Translations under genes and position numbers: made by a program | Part shown: piece by piece, positions 23,338-34,139 of the stretch | How the letters are laid out: every line of letters starts with the position of its first letter | Position numbering within the stretch: the first letter of the stretch is position 1 | The notes under the pieces: model-generated | Told to the model about the DNA's origin: nothing | The model's database searches: none | What the model saw: the letters and a program-made list of their open reading frames with translations, nothing else | Assembly (NCBI RefSeq): GCF_048569485.1 | Contig: NC_134354.1 | Span: 512,812,280-512,876,279 of the forward strand | Direction of reading: 5' to 3' | Length of the DNA stretch: 64,000 nt | DNA from: Anomaloglossus baeobatrachus | Lineage: Eukaryota > Chordata > Amphibia > Anura > Aromobatidae

Positions 23338-24426
23338 GTATTTATCTTCAAAATCCATTACTGAAGAGCAAAAATAAGAAAAACTCCTGAGATTGAAATA
23401 GTTCGGGTTAAAAAAAAAAATCTGAATGGTTAGGGTTTTCAATGCAAAAATCCTATGTATATGGTTTCTCACACTCAATTACACATTTTCACAACTGAAA
23501 TAATCCATCTCTCAAGAATTTTGTAAACAATATTTTATGAAAGACATTTTGTTCTGTTTTTAATACACAGCCATTAGCATTAGTTGTGAAGAAACATCTC
23601 TTCAACCATCCATCCTCTAATTACTATTGAATTAAAATGGTAACCATTTTGTTACATTGTCAGGAACCTGTAAGTGGGACAGGTTTCTGTGAGGATGACC
23701 AGTAGGAAACTGCTCAGTTGTGACCTGGAGATAACCACTATTCTATGCGGTCATGCTATCTTTGCATTTAGAAAGACATGGTGGACAGCAGTGTGAGCAG
23801 TCTCTTCTTACCTCAGCACCTCTGGTATCTCCAGTATTGGATTAGAAAAGCGGGGTTGAAAGCAGTGTGAGAAGCTTCTTCTTACCACAACACACTTGGT
23901 ATCTCCAGTATTAGATCAGACAGGGCAGAGAGCAGTCTGAACAGCCTTTTCTTATTGTAACATCCCTGGTATCTCCAGTATTCCATCAGAAATGGTGGAC
24001 ATCAGTGTGTGCAACCTCTCTCCTGATATTTCCAACAGTATATCAGAAAAACAGGGTGGACAAAAGCGTGAGCGGCTTCTCCATACCTCAGCTTCTTTGG
24101 TATTTCCAGTATTAGATCAGACAGGATGGATAGCAAGTGTGAGTGACCTTTTCATACCTCAGTAGTCCTGGTCCATCCAGTAGTAGATCAAATAGACAAG
24201 GTGGACAGCAGAGTGAGCAGCCACCTCTTACCACAGCTTCTCTGATTATTATAAACCCCTCCATTGTAGTATACATGACGGAGAGGTGTTTCAAATGCCT
24301 CTAATTTTCATATGGTAATCTAAGTGACTTAATTGGAGAATAATGTACAAGCCTACTTATAAAAATATACATCTGCGATATGTTTTGTATCCTCATTCTA
24401 AATTGCTTCTCCCATTTCCTTTCTAG
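23338..24426 (+). other. GPM6B intron with minisatellite
   Basis: gt...ag intron; the main content is the imperfect tandem array at 23775-24245. Confidence 0.85.
23775..24245 (+). repeat. About 75-bp imperfect minisatellite, roughly six copies
   Basis: Each unit has the order 'ggtggacagcagtgtgagca', 'cttcttacctcag' and 'ggtatctccagtattagatc', diverged between copies. It lies wholly in the intron before the TM4 exon. Confidence 0.8.
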
Positions 24427-24492
24427 TTCTACATGTCCTACCACCTTTTTATTGTGGCTTGTGCTGGAGCAGGTGCTACTGTAATTGCACTG
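24427..24492 (+). CDS. GPM6B: GPM6B coding exon (TM4)
   Basis: A 66-bp exon, the same length as PLP1 exon 6, encoding FYMSYHLFIVACAGAGATVI, then AL: most of TM4. Acceptor tttctag, donor gtaagt at 24493. It ends in phase 0, so it can join either of the two terminal exons downstream. Confidence 0.95.
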
Positions 24493-24931
24493 GTAAGTAT
24501 AAAGTCTAAGGTTTTTGCATTTATTTAACTTTAGTTACATATTTGTCTATTCTACCCACCCACTTCTGTTAGAATTGTTTAAGGTGCTGTGTTCACAAGG
24601 GATATGTTGAATTTAAACTAAGCATTACATGAAAATGACTGATTTCTATGCCAAAAATGCACAAGTAGTTTGATTAAACCTGCTCATCAGTCGGTCAGCT
24701 ACACTTTTTAAGCCATTTCCGGGTAGGAAGTATTGATACCCATATTGAATATATAGATCAGTTTTGATGCATGGATGTATTCCATGTCTATGACCAAGTG
24801 TAGGTATACAAATTTTGGCCAGTCTAGAATGGTCCCATGATATACTTAGTTTCTGGTTTGTTTTTTTTTTAAGGGGTTTTCGAAAACTTTTTACAATTTT
24901 TAAATAGTCATTCCCTTCATCCTAAAACCAC

Positions 24932-25330
24932 TTAAAGGGAATCTGTCATGCCAACAAACTACCTGCAGATATGGGGTTAACCTGCAGGTTAATAGTATTA
25001 CAAAATTGCCCAGCTGTCACACTGAAAGCCCAGCTACCGGAGGAAATTAACTTACGGCTTTCAGTCATAGTGATGCGGCCAGAGAAATCTGTCACTGCTC
25101 AGAACATGATTAGCGGCGACTGAAACCACACCCCAACACTAACTGACAGCCAGCTCTGTACTGAAGTAATGCAGAGCCAGATGTCAGTGCCGGGGTATGG
25201 TTACAGCTGCCACTCACAATGTTCTGAGTAGTGACTGAAAGCCCAAGGCTGCCAGGAGGAGTAAAGTTTATTTTTCTGACTGACTTTGAAGACTACACAA
25301 CCTCTTCAGCTGTGTGTTGGCATGTCAGCC
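24932..25330. mobile_element. T2-type MITE
   Basis: Starts TTAAAGGGAATCTGTCATGC. An inverted 'gtgttggcatgtcag' near 25310-25325 marks the other end, without a clean flank. The interior carries paired inverted 'cactgctcagaacat' and 'atgttctgagtagtg'. Confidence 0.6.
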
Positions 25331-25503
25331 TACTCCTGATTTTATGAGAGTTCGAGGACAGGCGGAATCGAGATGTGTAACTGAATGTGTCAGGTAGTCA
25401 AACAGGGCATTAATGCAGGCCCATGTACTTGACACAAATTACACTAAAATTAATTCAGAAGCAAAGTATCTACGTTGCAAAGTATGGAATTTCCTTGGAG
25501 GCC

Positions 25504-25862
25504 TAAAGGGAATCGGTCACAAGGTTTTTGCTCCCCTATCTGAGAGAAGCATAACGTAGAGACAGAGACCCTGATTCCAGCGATGTCACTTAAGGAGCTG
25601 TTTTCTGTCATTTTGATAAAATCAATATTTTTTCTCTGCTACAGATCTAGCAGTTATATAGACCTCATGAATATGCTGGACTACCTGGCAGCACACAAAG
25701 TAGTCCTCTAATGATAATCTACTGCTGATTAAACAGTGATTTTTTATCAAATCTACACTAAGCAGCCCAGTAAGTGACACACCGCTGGAATCAGGGTCTC
25801 TGCCCCTATGTTATACTGCTTTCAGTTTAGGTGGCAAAAACCTGGTGACAGACTCCCTTTAA
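25504..25862. mobile_element. T2-type MITE, complete
   Basis: TAAAGGGAATCGGTCACAAG at the left and 'ggtgacagactccctttaa' at the right are inverted. The inversion continues inward (agagaccctgattccagcg against cgctggaatcagggtctct). Confidence 0.7.
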
Positions 25863-26496
25863 GGAAAGCAGGAAAATGGGACAGTCTTCAGAAAAAGTAT
25901 ATCAGACACAGTTAATTATCTTAAATGGTAGAATTAATTCAGAATTTTGGGTCTTGGAAAACTTTTTATTCAATGAAAAACAAACTGGTTTATTCAAAAT
26001 ATTGCCATAGAGTAACATAGATTAAAATATTAGATACGTAACATAGTCAACTCACAGCATATAGTATTAATGCATCAGATAAGCTAATATTCAACTACAT
26101 TTGCCTTATAAATCAAGGTATGCATAGATCCCAAATGAATTTATGGTATTAAATAATTAGGCTATCCCTCGTTGACTGAAATAAGCTGTGACTATATTTG
26201 TGACATAAATCCTAAAAAGTATACCCATTTCACTATTCTTTCTGTATGAGTGTCCTTTCTGTTACAGACCGAAGGTTTCTAGTTTCTAAAAACCAAGCAA
26301 AACATTGACCGCACCAATCTATGAACCCCTACAATAATATATAGTTAAGTGTCATATTTTAGGACACACTGAATTGGGTCTCTTAATTTAACTCTATCCT
26401 GGAGAATCCCAATCTTGATCATTTAACATTAAGGCTATAGTGAGTGATTTCCAAGGCCATATCTTACACACCTTTTATTTTGTTCTTTTCCACCAG

Positions 26497-26577
26497 CTGA
26501 TCTACATGATGGCAACCACATATAACTATGCCGTTTTGAAGTTTAAGAGTCGGGAGGATTGCTGCACTAAATTCTAA
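26497..26577 (+). CDS. GPM6B: GPM6B alternative terminal exon, ...REDCCTKF form
   Basis: Reads in phase 0 from the TM4 exon: LIYMMATTYNYAVLKFKSRE, then DCCTKF and TAA at 26575-26577. It completes TM4 and the short cytoplasmic tail. This ending is the M6B isoform closest to the PLP/DM20 C-terminus. Acceptor ttccaccag. Downstream 3' UTR with candidate AATAAA signals near 27080 and 27363-27375. Confidence 0.95.
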   Translation: MIYMMATTYNYAVLKFKSREDCCTKF

Positions 26578-27874
26578 TGTGTTTTAGTCACAGCGTTAGA
26601 AAGACTGCATTGTTGTAGCTTAAACTACCACTGACACTCTCTGGACTAAACCCAGTCTAGCATTTACATTTTTTTTATGAATATTATGTTTTTGTTTTTT
26701 TTTTTTTTCATTTTGTATATAGCAAGTGTCACTCAATAGAAACATAGAGTAATATTAAAACTATATTGTATGTAAAACACAACCATGAGATCTGGCTAAA
26801 TTCTGTTACATAAGGAAAGCACATTCACTTGGCATCTGTTGAACGATGCCTGAAACGCGTGCCTTCCCTGCTTGTCCAACACCCCTTACATGCGGTACAT
26901 TTCTAGACACAATGTTGGATGATCAGGGTACATGGAGCTTCATTACTGCCACAGCTACAGATTATGTATTTTTTTTTTGTACAAACTGTTACTAACTAAT
27001 AACAGAGCTAATTTGCCCTCACTCTCCCAGATTCAGTTGTTGTAGGCGCTTATTTTTTTTTATGCACTTGTACAGTTGAAATAAATGTCGGTAACAGATT
27101 ATTATTTATTAGCCAGATCTCAGACATAAAGTGAGGCTTATAGGCCCTTGAGCACTAGATTCAAGACCAATGATTTGACCAATAATGGAGGCATAGCTGG
27201 CCAAACAAGGATGACCCAAGAAAGTGATGTGTAGCAGGACATAGTGCAGAGAAGAAAGGTCTGTGTGACATAATTATCACTGGATACATGACCTTGGACG
27301 TTTTGAAAGAAGAATAGAAGCACTAGCAATAAATTCATTTTATAACCTATTTTTGTAGTTGAATAAAGTGGCAATAAACACTAATTTGTGGCCTGCATGC
27401 TTCTGTGTATACATTTTTACCTCCACAGGTTCATTAATAGTTGAAGAATAATTCAGGCGACTTCCATCATTTCTATTCCTTTATGTACTGAGGTTTTCCT
27501 CGCTTATGTACATGCCTGTCTGATAAAATATCCCTTTTATATACCATTAAAATAAAATAATTTGTATCCTCGTGAATTGTTTTTGAGGGGTTTGTTGCGT
27601 TAACCAACTGGCAAAACACATTTCCTCAATTAATTTTACTCCTGGCTTCCTAACTTCCTTAGTTACTTTCCTTATCCTTTATTTTTCCAGCCATAGTCAA
27701 CCAAGTGCATGCCTAAATAGAAAGTTATTAATGTCCACTCCAGGGTTCCAAAAGCCTATTAACACTTTATTTATGATTTATTATTAAACTACTACTACTA
27801 TTAGTACTCTAATAACCTGCTTGCTTTGCCTCTTGACACGTTTACTAGCCATCGTGCTCACCCTTCTCTTGCAG
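26578..27874 (+). other. 3' UTR of proximal GPM6B isoform; intron for the distal isoform
   Basis: AT-rich sequence without repeats I can name. AATAAA-type signals occur near 27079 (gaaataaatg) and at 27361-27377 (two in close succession). For transcripts using the distal exon this is the last part of the intron from 24493. Confidence 0.7.
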
Positions 27875-28024
27875 ATCCACTTCCTCATGATTCTGGCTTC
27901 TAATTGGGCCTACTTAAAGGATGCGAGCAAAATGCAGGCCTACCAAGACATTAAGGCTAAAGAAGAACAAGAACTTCAAGACATCCAGTCACGGTCAAAA
28001 GAACAGCTCAATTCTTACACATAA
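27875..28024 (+). CDS. GPM6B: GPM6B alternative terminal exon, ...EQLNSYT form
   Basis: The acceptor cttctcttgcag is followed in phase 0 by IHFLMILASNWAYLKDASKM, QAYQDIKAKEEQELQDIQSR, SKEQLNSYT and stop. This is the longer cytoplasmic tail known from mammalian M6B isoforms and paralogous to the usual M6A C-terminus. The tail is highly charged and predicted helical. It replaces the REDCCTKF exon by alternative terminal-exon use. Confidence 0.95.
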   Translation: MHFLMILASNWAYLKDASKMQAYQDIKAKEEQELQDIQSRSKEQLNSYT

Positions 28025-29640
28025 ATTCTTAACAATGACACGGCATGAAATGCAGTAGCCTTTATGATTAATCAATTAATGCAGATGTGTACCAGTGAGA
28101 GAAGCCTGAACGAGCCACCGGCTATCATATGGATTTCAAAATGCAGTGAATAAGAATATTCTGACTTTCTCCCCCCATACCTTGTGATCTCAGGCATTTT
28201 AAAATGAAGCACTTTATAAGGTATCAGTGTTTTTCTCCTCTCGGTGGGATTCGCATTTCCTAAATGGAGGGAGCAGATATAGAGCGGCAGCGCGTCATAC
28301 TTAGGACTTGATTTGAGAACCGTTGTGTTCAGGGATGTGTTCAATTTCTATAAAGTGTTGCCATTTTGAAATGAGTCAGTGGCCCAAGAACATTTGTACA
28401 TACAATACCGATTCTTTAAAAAATGCCCATGAAAGGAGCTTAAGTGTCTTAAGTGTTTTTCTAAGCATCAGGGACACTCATGATCAGTTCAGTTTCCCCC
28501 TTTCCTCCTTTTTCTCCACATTTTATAATTAAAGTGCATTAGTCGCTTACACACTATTGAGACAGCTAGATTGTGAGCTAGACCAATCCTATTGACAATG
28601 AACCCAACAGTGTGGTGGGATCTTGTGGTATTCTCAGTATTAAGGCCTAACTACCTAAGGACTCAATCATGTTGTAGGTCCTAAACGTTTTCTCCTGTGC
28701 CCCCTACCCTCCCCCCAAAAAAGGACAACTTAATTTCTGCCCCAATATAAACCTCAAAAGTCAAGTCTGGCCATTTAAGGAAGAACTAATACCTTGGTGT
28801 AAGGTTCCTAGTTTCTTAGTAAACTAAGAGGGTATACTTGGTCAGCTAATGAAAATGGCTGCATGCATTTTGTATTTAGACGACCGGTCCAAGTTAACAC
28901 ATCTTAATTAATAGTGTTAGTCTTAGGTAACGATGATCAACAAAAATGACAGTGGTGCATTGAATATATAGTATTACATTGTTGCTGTAGGTCATTCCGA
29001 TTTCTGTAGTTGATTGTGATTTTCGTTTTGACAGTTGCACTTCCAAAATATAATAAAAACAAAAAAAAGCAAAAAAAAAAAAATGAAACAAAAGAAAAAA
29101 AATCCATACAAATGTGAAGTGTAGACGGTACAGATCTAGATGATTATGACCAGTCTACTTGACCTGAAGATATTACTAATTGTTGACATGTGAACAGACC
29201 GTGTTCAGATATTCTGTTTGGTTACAATCCTGAAAGGACGTTTTGTTTTTTGACAATTTGGAAATTGAGGCGTATATTGTATTTAGAGAACATGTTACTT
29301 TAATAGCCTAGCTTTTCGTTGAAGCCAATGCATGGAAAACTCGTAATTCTTTCTACTGCAATGCAGGTGATTGTTCTAGCCCAGTGTCCTAATGTATGGA
29401 TAACGAAGGCAATGTCTTAATTTTTTTTTCTATTCTGTGTAGTTGACTGAAGTTTTCTTTTTGAGATCCTGTTTAGTGTAATTATTTTTATGTAAAAAAA
29501 AGAAAAAAAAAAGCATTTACCTTTTGCTATGTATAAATTTTTGTAACCTAACAGTGAATCAATATTTTCTATCAGTGCCAAGGGCTTCCTGTAGTTATAT
29601 CCAAGTGTTATAATAAATATTTGTAGATAATTGTCCTGGT
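28025..29640 (+). other. GPM6B distal 3' UTR (inferred)
   Basis: Long AT-rich, repeat-poor stretch after the distal stop. Candidate poly-A signals: aataaa near 29050 and 29609 (ttataataaatatttg). The end is inferred from the signal and the following change of sequence character; no transcript evidence is available here. Confidence 0.6.
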
Positions 29641-31740
29641 TCTGTGATTTCATGTTTATTTTTCTGCACATATCTATACTAGACCTTTTATAAAGCTTAC
29701 TTAGTGTCATTTAGGGCATTGATTAAGATATTGTTCATCATATGCATTTTATTACTATATACATTATGTAACGTGATTATACACAGCGAAAAACAAAAAA
29801 CAAGACCGACAATGCAAAACGTAGCACTTAATTAGAAGGTATCTAAAGGTAAATTATATATAATCATGTATTGCATCATTGGAAGCAGACTCCAGGGACT
29901 CTTGCTGCTCACTAGAAGGAAAGATTTTGCAGCATTACCTTGCTTACAGAGTCACAGCGGCTCTTTTGTAAAAGTGTCTATTGGCACATGTCGTTTGGCT
30001 GAACAATCTCTATCTCTGGGCTCTGGGAGAGCAATGAGACCAGTAGTCCATAATCTGACATACTTGATCGGCATCTCTTATTGGCCGGTGCTATCTGTAT
30101 TCTTTTACTTACCTGCCCAGTAAATGTGGAATGATCAGACCATGTCCCTGTCCGGTCAGACACGGCCATTACACAATACATAGCAGGGGCATATCTGTAA
30201 GATTATTTCCGCCAGGAACATTTAAGCCCCCCCCCCCCCCCCCCGAAAACATCCAATTGTGGAAATGATTATTATTCCAATATCTCTTGATTAAAATCAA
30301 TTTAGCTTTGTAGACCCTTTAAATACAGGACTGTACTATAGGATCCAGGATGATTGGGAAGACTGTATTTTGCTGATTGTTTAAAGGACAGGCATTTTTG
30401 AGCTGCAGGACCTTGCTACATACATCTAAGAACTCTGATAGTTTATTGCGTGTTGCAGCTGTGACACAGTGATACACGTTGGATTCAGGGTCTCCCTTCA
30501 TACATTATCCTGCTCTGATGAGGTAGCAAAAACCAGGTGACAGATTTTCTTTGGTGACCTCCATGGAGGGTATAATGTGTCATCTAAATAACTTGACAGC
30601 TTTTTTTTTTTCCCTTTAAATATTCTCTTTTTAACTGCCATTCCAAATTGCAATTACTAGCCACACTTCCGTAAAAAACAAACAAACAAGTGTCCGATAC
30701 ATAGCAATAATTATTGCCGAAAGGCAAACAAAATTAACAATGTATTTTGTGGTCCTTTAACCCCTTCATGACCTTGTGATTTTCCGCTTTTGTTTTTTCC
30801 TGCCCTTCTTCCAAGAGCCATAACTATTTTATGTTTCTGTCCACAACTGTATGAGGGTTTTTTTTTTTTTTGCAGGATGAGTTGTACTTTTGAATTACAT
30901 AATTCATTTTAGCATGTGATGCACTAGAAAGCGGGAAATAACTCCAAGTGCGTTTGAAATTGCAAAAACAAATTGCAATTCCACAATGTTTTTTGGATTT
31001 TGTATGTACCATGTTCACTGTATTTAGTTGCAGTAGGATATATGTTTATATTTTTTATTTTGGCTATTCTTTGTCTCCTGGCCAGTGTGAACATATATTT
31101 GACATGCAGGTGTACCAACTCGCGCTCCGACTCATTTTTTTTTTCCATGTTCACTATACTGTAAAACTGACTGAGGAATATTCTCCAGGTCAGTGCAAGT
31201 ACACAGATATCAAATGTGTATATAATTTTTTTTATTTAAGCGGATTAAATCAGCCATTGTGTGTGGGGAAAGATGCTGGCTCTGTGTGTGAGCCTGCATC
31301 AAAGGCAGGAAAAATACCTTTGATGTACAATTACGTCAAAGGTTGTAAACAGGTTAAGGTGCTTGAAAACAATGCTTTTAATTTATTTTACCACTGCTAA
31401 CCCAAATTGGGCCCCATGTATCACAAGAAAAATGCTAAAAGTCTTTAAATATTTACCACTGTCATTACCCTGTGAGCAGTACAATGCAGAGCAGTTTAAA
31501 GACCTGTCCCCAGAAGATACTGTAAGCCACCCCCCCACCCCCTTTGTGAAAACCGTAAATTTAACACTAAATAAAAAGGTCCATATCTCTGGAATCATGT
31601 GGTGGGAAAACAACATACGGAATATTTGGGAGAGGAAGAAATAAAGTACCGTAGATGAAACTGGCCACTTTTGACGTAGTGACAGGCCCTCTTAAAGACA
31701 TAAAACATCTGTAAGAAATAAACAGACACTGTTCTCTTGA
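29641..31740. other. Intergenic gap between convergent GPM6B and OFD1
   Basis: Contains a poly-C run (30228-30244), a T2-like right end near 30440-30555 ('caaaaaccaggtgacagat'), and an isolated TTAACCCCTTCATGACC start at 30758. Also present is a stretch (30995-31170) distantly related to the unit of the 58-59-kb inverted repeat ('ctttgtctcctggccagtgt'). No gene seen. Confidence 0.6.
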
Positions 31741-31744
31741 AAAA

Positions 31745-32168
31745 ATATAGGTAAAAGTTTATTGTATGTGGAAATAAAATGTACTTTCCCAACATGTATA
31801 CTATGCTCAGTAAGAACCACACATTCCAACCAGTACGATATGAATATATAGGTCAGTCTTTGTAATGCTAATAGATTCTAGATAATAAATAATTCACAAC
31901 ATTCCTAAAATCATCACAAACATTAAAAATCATCTAGAACAAATCTTCCACTTAGAATGCTTGGAAACTATTTATCTAGAGACCAATTCTAATAAGTCAT
32001 TTGTAGACAGAGTTAAGGACTCGGAGATATATTCAACAAACTCCGTTATAAGAATTGGCCTTTGACGAAATTTCCACATCAAATAAAACCATGCTGTGCC
32101 GGTCACACAAATGATTAGTGTCAAAATTCAAAGGACTTGGATTCATCTTGGAGAAAGGAAATGACTGT
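31745..32168 (-). other. OFD1 3' UTR (inferred)
   Basis: Follows the stop at 32169-32171 on the - strand. A poly-A signal AATAAA (TTTATT on +, near 31758) lies just before a plausible cleavage site. Length about 0.42 kb. Inferred from signals only. Confidence 0.55.
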
Positions 32169-32214
32169 TTACCAGAAGTCGTCGTCTGCTTCTCCAATGG
32201 AGTGAGCTGTGATA
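32169..32214 (-). CDS. OFD1: OFD1 last coding exon
   Basis: On the - strand, after acceptor tttttttccag, one base completes a Ser codon, then ITAHSIGEADDDFW and stop TAA. The acidic-aromatic ending resembles, as I recall it, the human OFD1 C-terminus (...EELDDSW). OFD1 is a centriole and centriolar-satellite protein needed for distal appendage assembly and ciliogenesis. The exon is short (46 bp), and its phase matches the donor of the exon at 37104 exactly. Gene identity rests on the combined exon chain plus synteny with GPM6B. Confidence 0.75.
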
Positions 32215-33334
32215 CTGGAAAAAAAAGAGAAATTATCGTAACAGACAGAACAATGCATGGTTAGACTCATAATTAGGTCATTTCTACACACAGCGCAGGA
32301 GCTAGACACAGAGAATACATTCGGTTTCTAAGTGAAATCTATTTCATCGGTCAGTAAAATCATGGGGAGAATAATTGTCTGGACGGTTTTACACCCATGA
32401 ATTCTATATCCATATTCATTTATAGACCAAAGTGTAGCTACGAAACAGAAATATGTTCTAATTCTGTCCTCATAGCGCTGAGTTCTGTACTTGACATCTG
32501 TATTATCCGCCATATGTCTACATACATTGCAGCTACAAAGCTGGATCCAAAATGAACATAACTGGAAATGCAAATAGGAGGCTGCATGTTTTGTTCTCTC
32601 CTTTTGAGAGTTATAGATATTTGGGGATAAAAGAACAATAAAGCAAAACTGTAACCGTGCAAGTGACACAAAAATAGGATTGAAATCAATAGGTCAAGTA
32701 ACCTACATAACATGCGAGCACCAATTTTTATTTTTTGAAAGCCCGAGAGCATACGTTCTGCCCAAGTGGGCTAAAAACGTGCACTGAGATGCTGGTCTCT
32801 AGACACCCTCTGCAACAGGAGAAGGGTACCCAAAACTATTTCCCTTCCCTCTGAGCCAGAAGGCCACAGCGGAGAGTCAGGGACAAGTAGTCTTCGCTAG
32901 CTGAAGACGAGGAAGACCTAATCATACTCCTATCATCTGCCCAGGCTGCCACCCCAAGCAAGAACTAGGCATTAATGACTGTTGAGTCTCCGGCCGAGAG
33001 AAGAGAGTCAGAGGTTAGAGGGTAGCGGAACGTGATAGCCACACACACTTCCCCTAGACCTGTCAAATGAGGATCCCTATGGGAACCGCATCCTGACAAA
33101 TTCTAGTGCTAGGACACACAATGAAAAATAATTTAAATGAAGGTTTCCAGAGCAAAACTAGCTGTACCTTCCACTGGGAATAGAAAAATTCCCTTAACTT
33201 TAGTAGAAGGCCTGGATTAAGGATTTGTGCTTAAAAATTAAGTAAGAAGTACTTGTGCAAAAATTCATGGGTTTCACAAACCTAGTGAAGTAAGGCACCC
33301 CAGGGCCACCACTAATGTGACACTTCGCACCTAA

Positions 33335-33819
33335 AGGCTGCTTTACATGCTTCAATTTTATTGTGCGATCGCACCCGCCTCCATCATTTGTGCGGCATGG
33401 GCAATTTCTTGCCCGTGTCGCACAATGCTGTAACCCCCCCGTCACACGTACTTGCCTCCCATATGACCTCGCTGTGGGCGGCGAACATCCACTTCCTGAA
33501 GGGGGAGGGACGTTCGGTGTCACAGCGACATCACACAGTGGGCGGCCAATAGAAGCGGAGGGGCGGAGATAAGCGGGAAGTAAACATCCCGCCCACCTCC
33601 TTCCTTCTGCATTGCTGGAGGGACGCAGGTAAGCTGTGTTCATCGTTCCCTGGGTGTCACACGGAGCGATGTGTGCTGCCTCCGGAACATTGAACAACCG
33701 TTCAATTTTTAGAAAATGAGCGACGTGTCAACAATTAACGAGAAGGTGAGTATTTCTCCTCGTTCATAGCTGTCACACGCTACGATATCACTAACCGATG
33801 CCGGATGTAAAGCCTGCTT
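33335..33819. mobile_element. TWA-flanked MITE (PIF/Harbinger-like), copy H5
   Basis: TAA on both sides (33332-33334, 33820-33822). The ends AGGCTGCTTTACATGC and GGATGTAAAGCCTGCTT are inverted repeats. A CCAAT/GC-box block lies at 33541-33570, then 'atcccgcccacctccttcct' and 'cacacggagcgatgtgtgct'. Confidence 0.72.
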
Positions 33820-34139
33820 TAATCTTTCAAACCTACCCAGCCTAAAGGCATCAATCCTGGAGGGGCACGGTTCCCCCACATGACTGTGAGCCACCCAGAG
33901 TACCAACCAGCGCACCATGCCCAATGTGCATAATGTATCAATCTACTAGAGTGGCCGGGTTCTAAACCACATTTTTAAAAGATACTACACTTGATTTGGT
34001 GGTGAATGAACTGTGGTGATGTCACGACTATGAGACCGTAATGGGCAGAGCTCATTATTGGAGAAGTGGTGGTGAAGGACCTGTCGTGATGGCAATCCAT
34101 TACAATGACAGGGATGTGACTAAGTTAAAAAAAAAAATA

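Larger units (their letters stand above)
24493..26496 (+). other. GPM6B intron before the proximal terminal exon
   Basis: Contains two T2-type MITEs (24932-25330 and 25504-25862). The rest is AT-rich with nothing recognised. Confidence 0.8.

Noticed and set aside
30948-31400. 150-residue + strand frame
   Set aside because: AT-rich intergenic repeat-derived DNA, Phe/Tyr-rich from T-runs, with no splice context or homology.
33200-33697. 165-residue frame on the - strand
   Set aside because: It spans MITE H5 including its terminal repeat; similar short peptides appear wherever H-type MITEs occur (35070-35408, 9901-10188).
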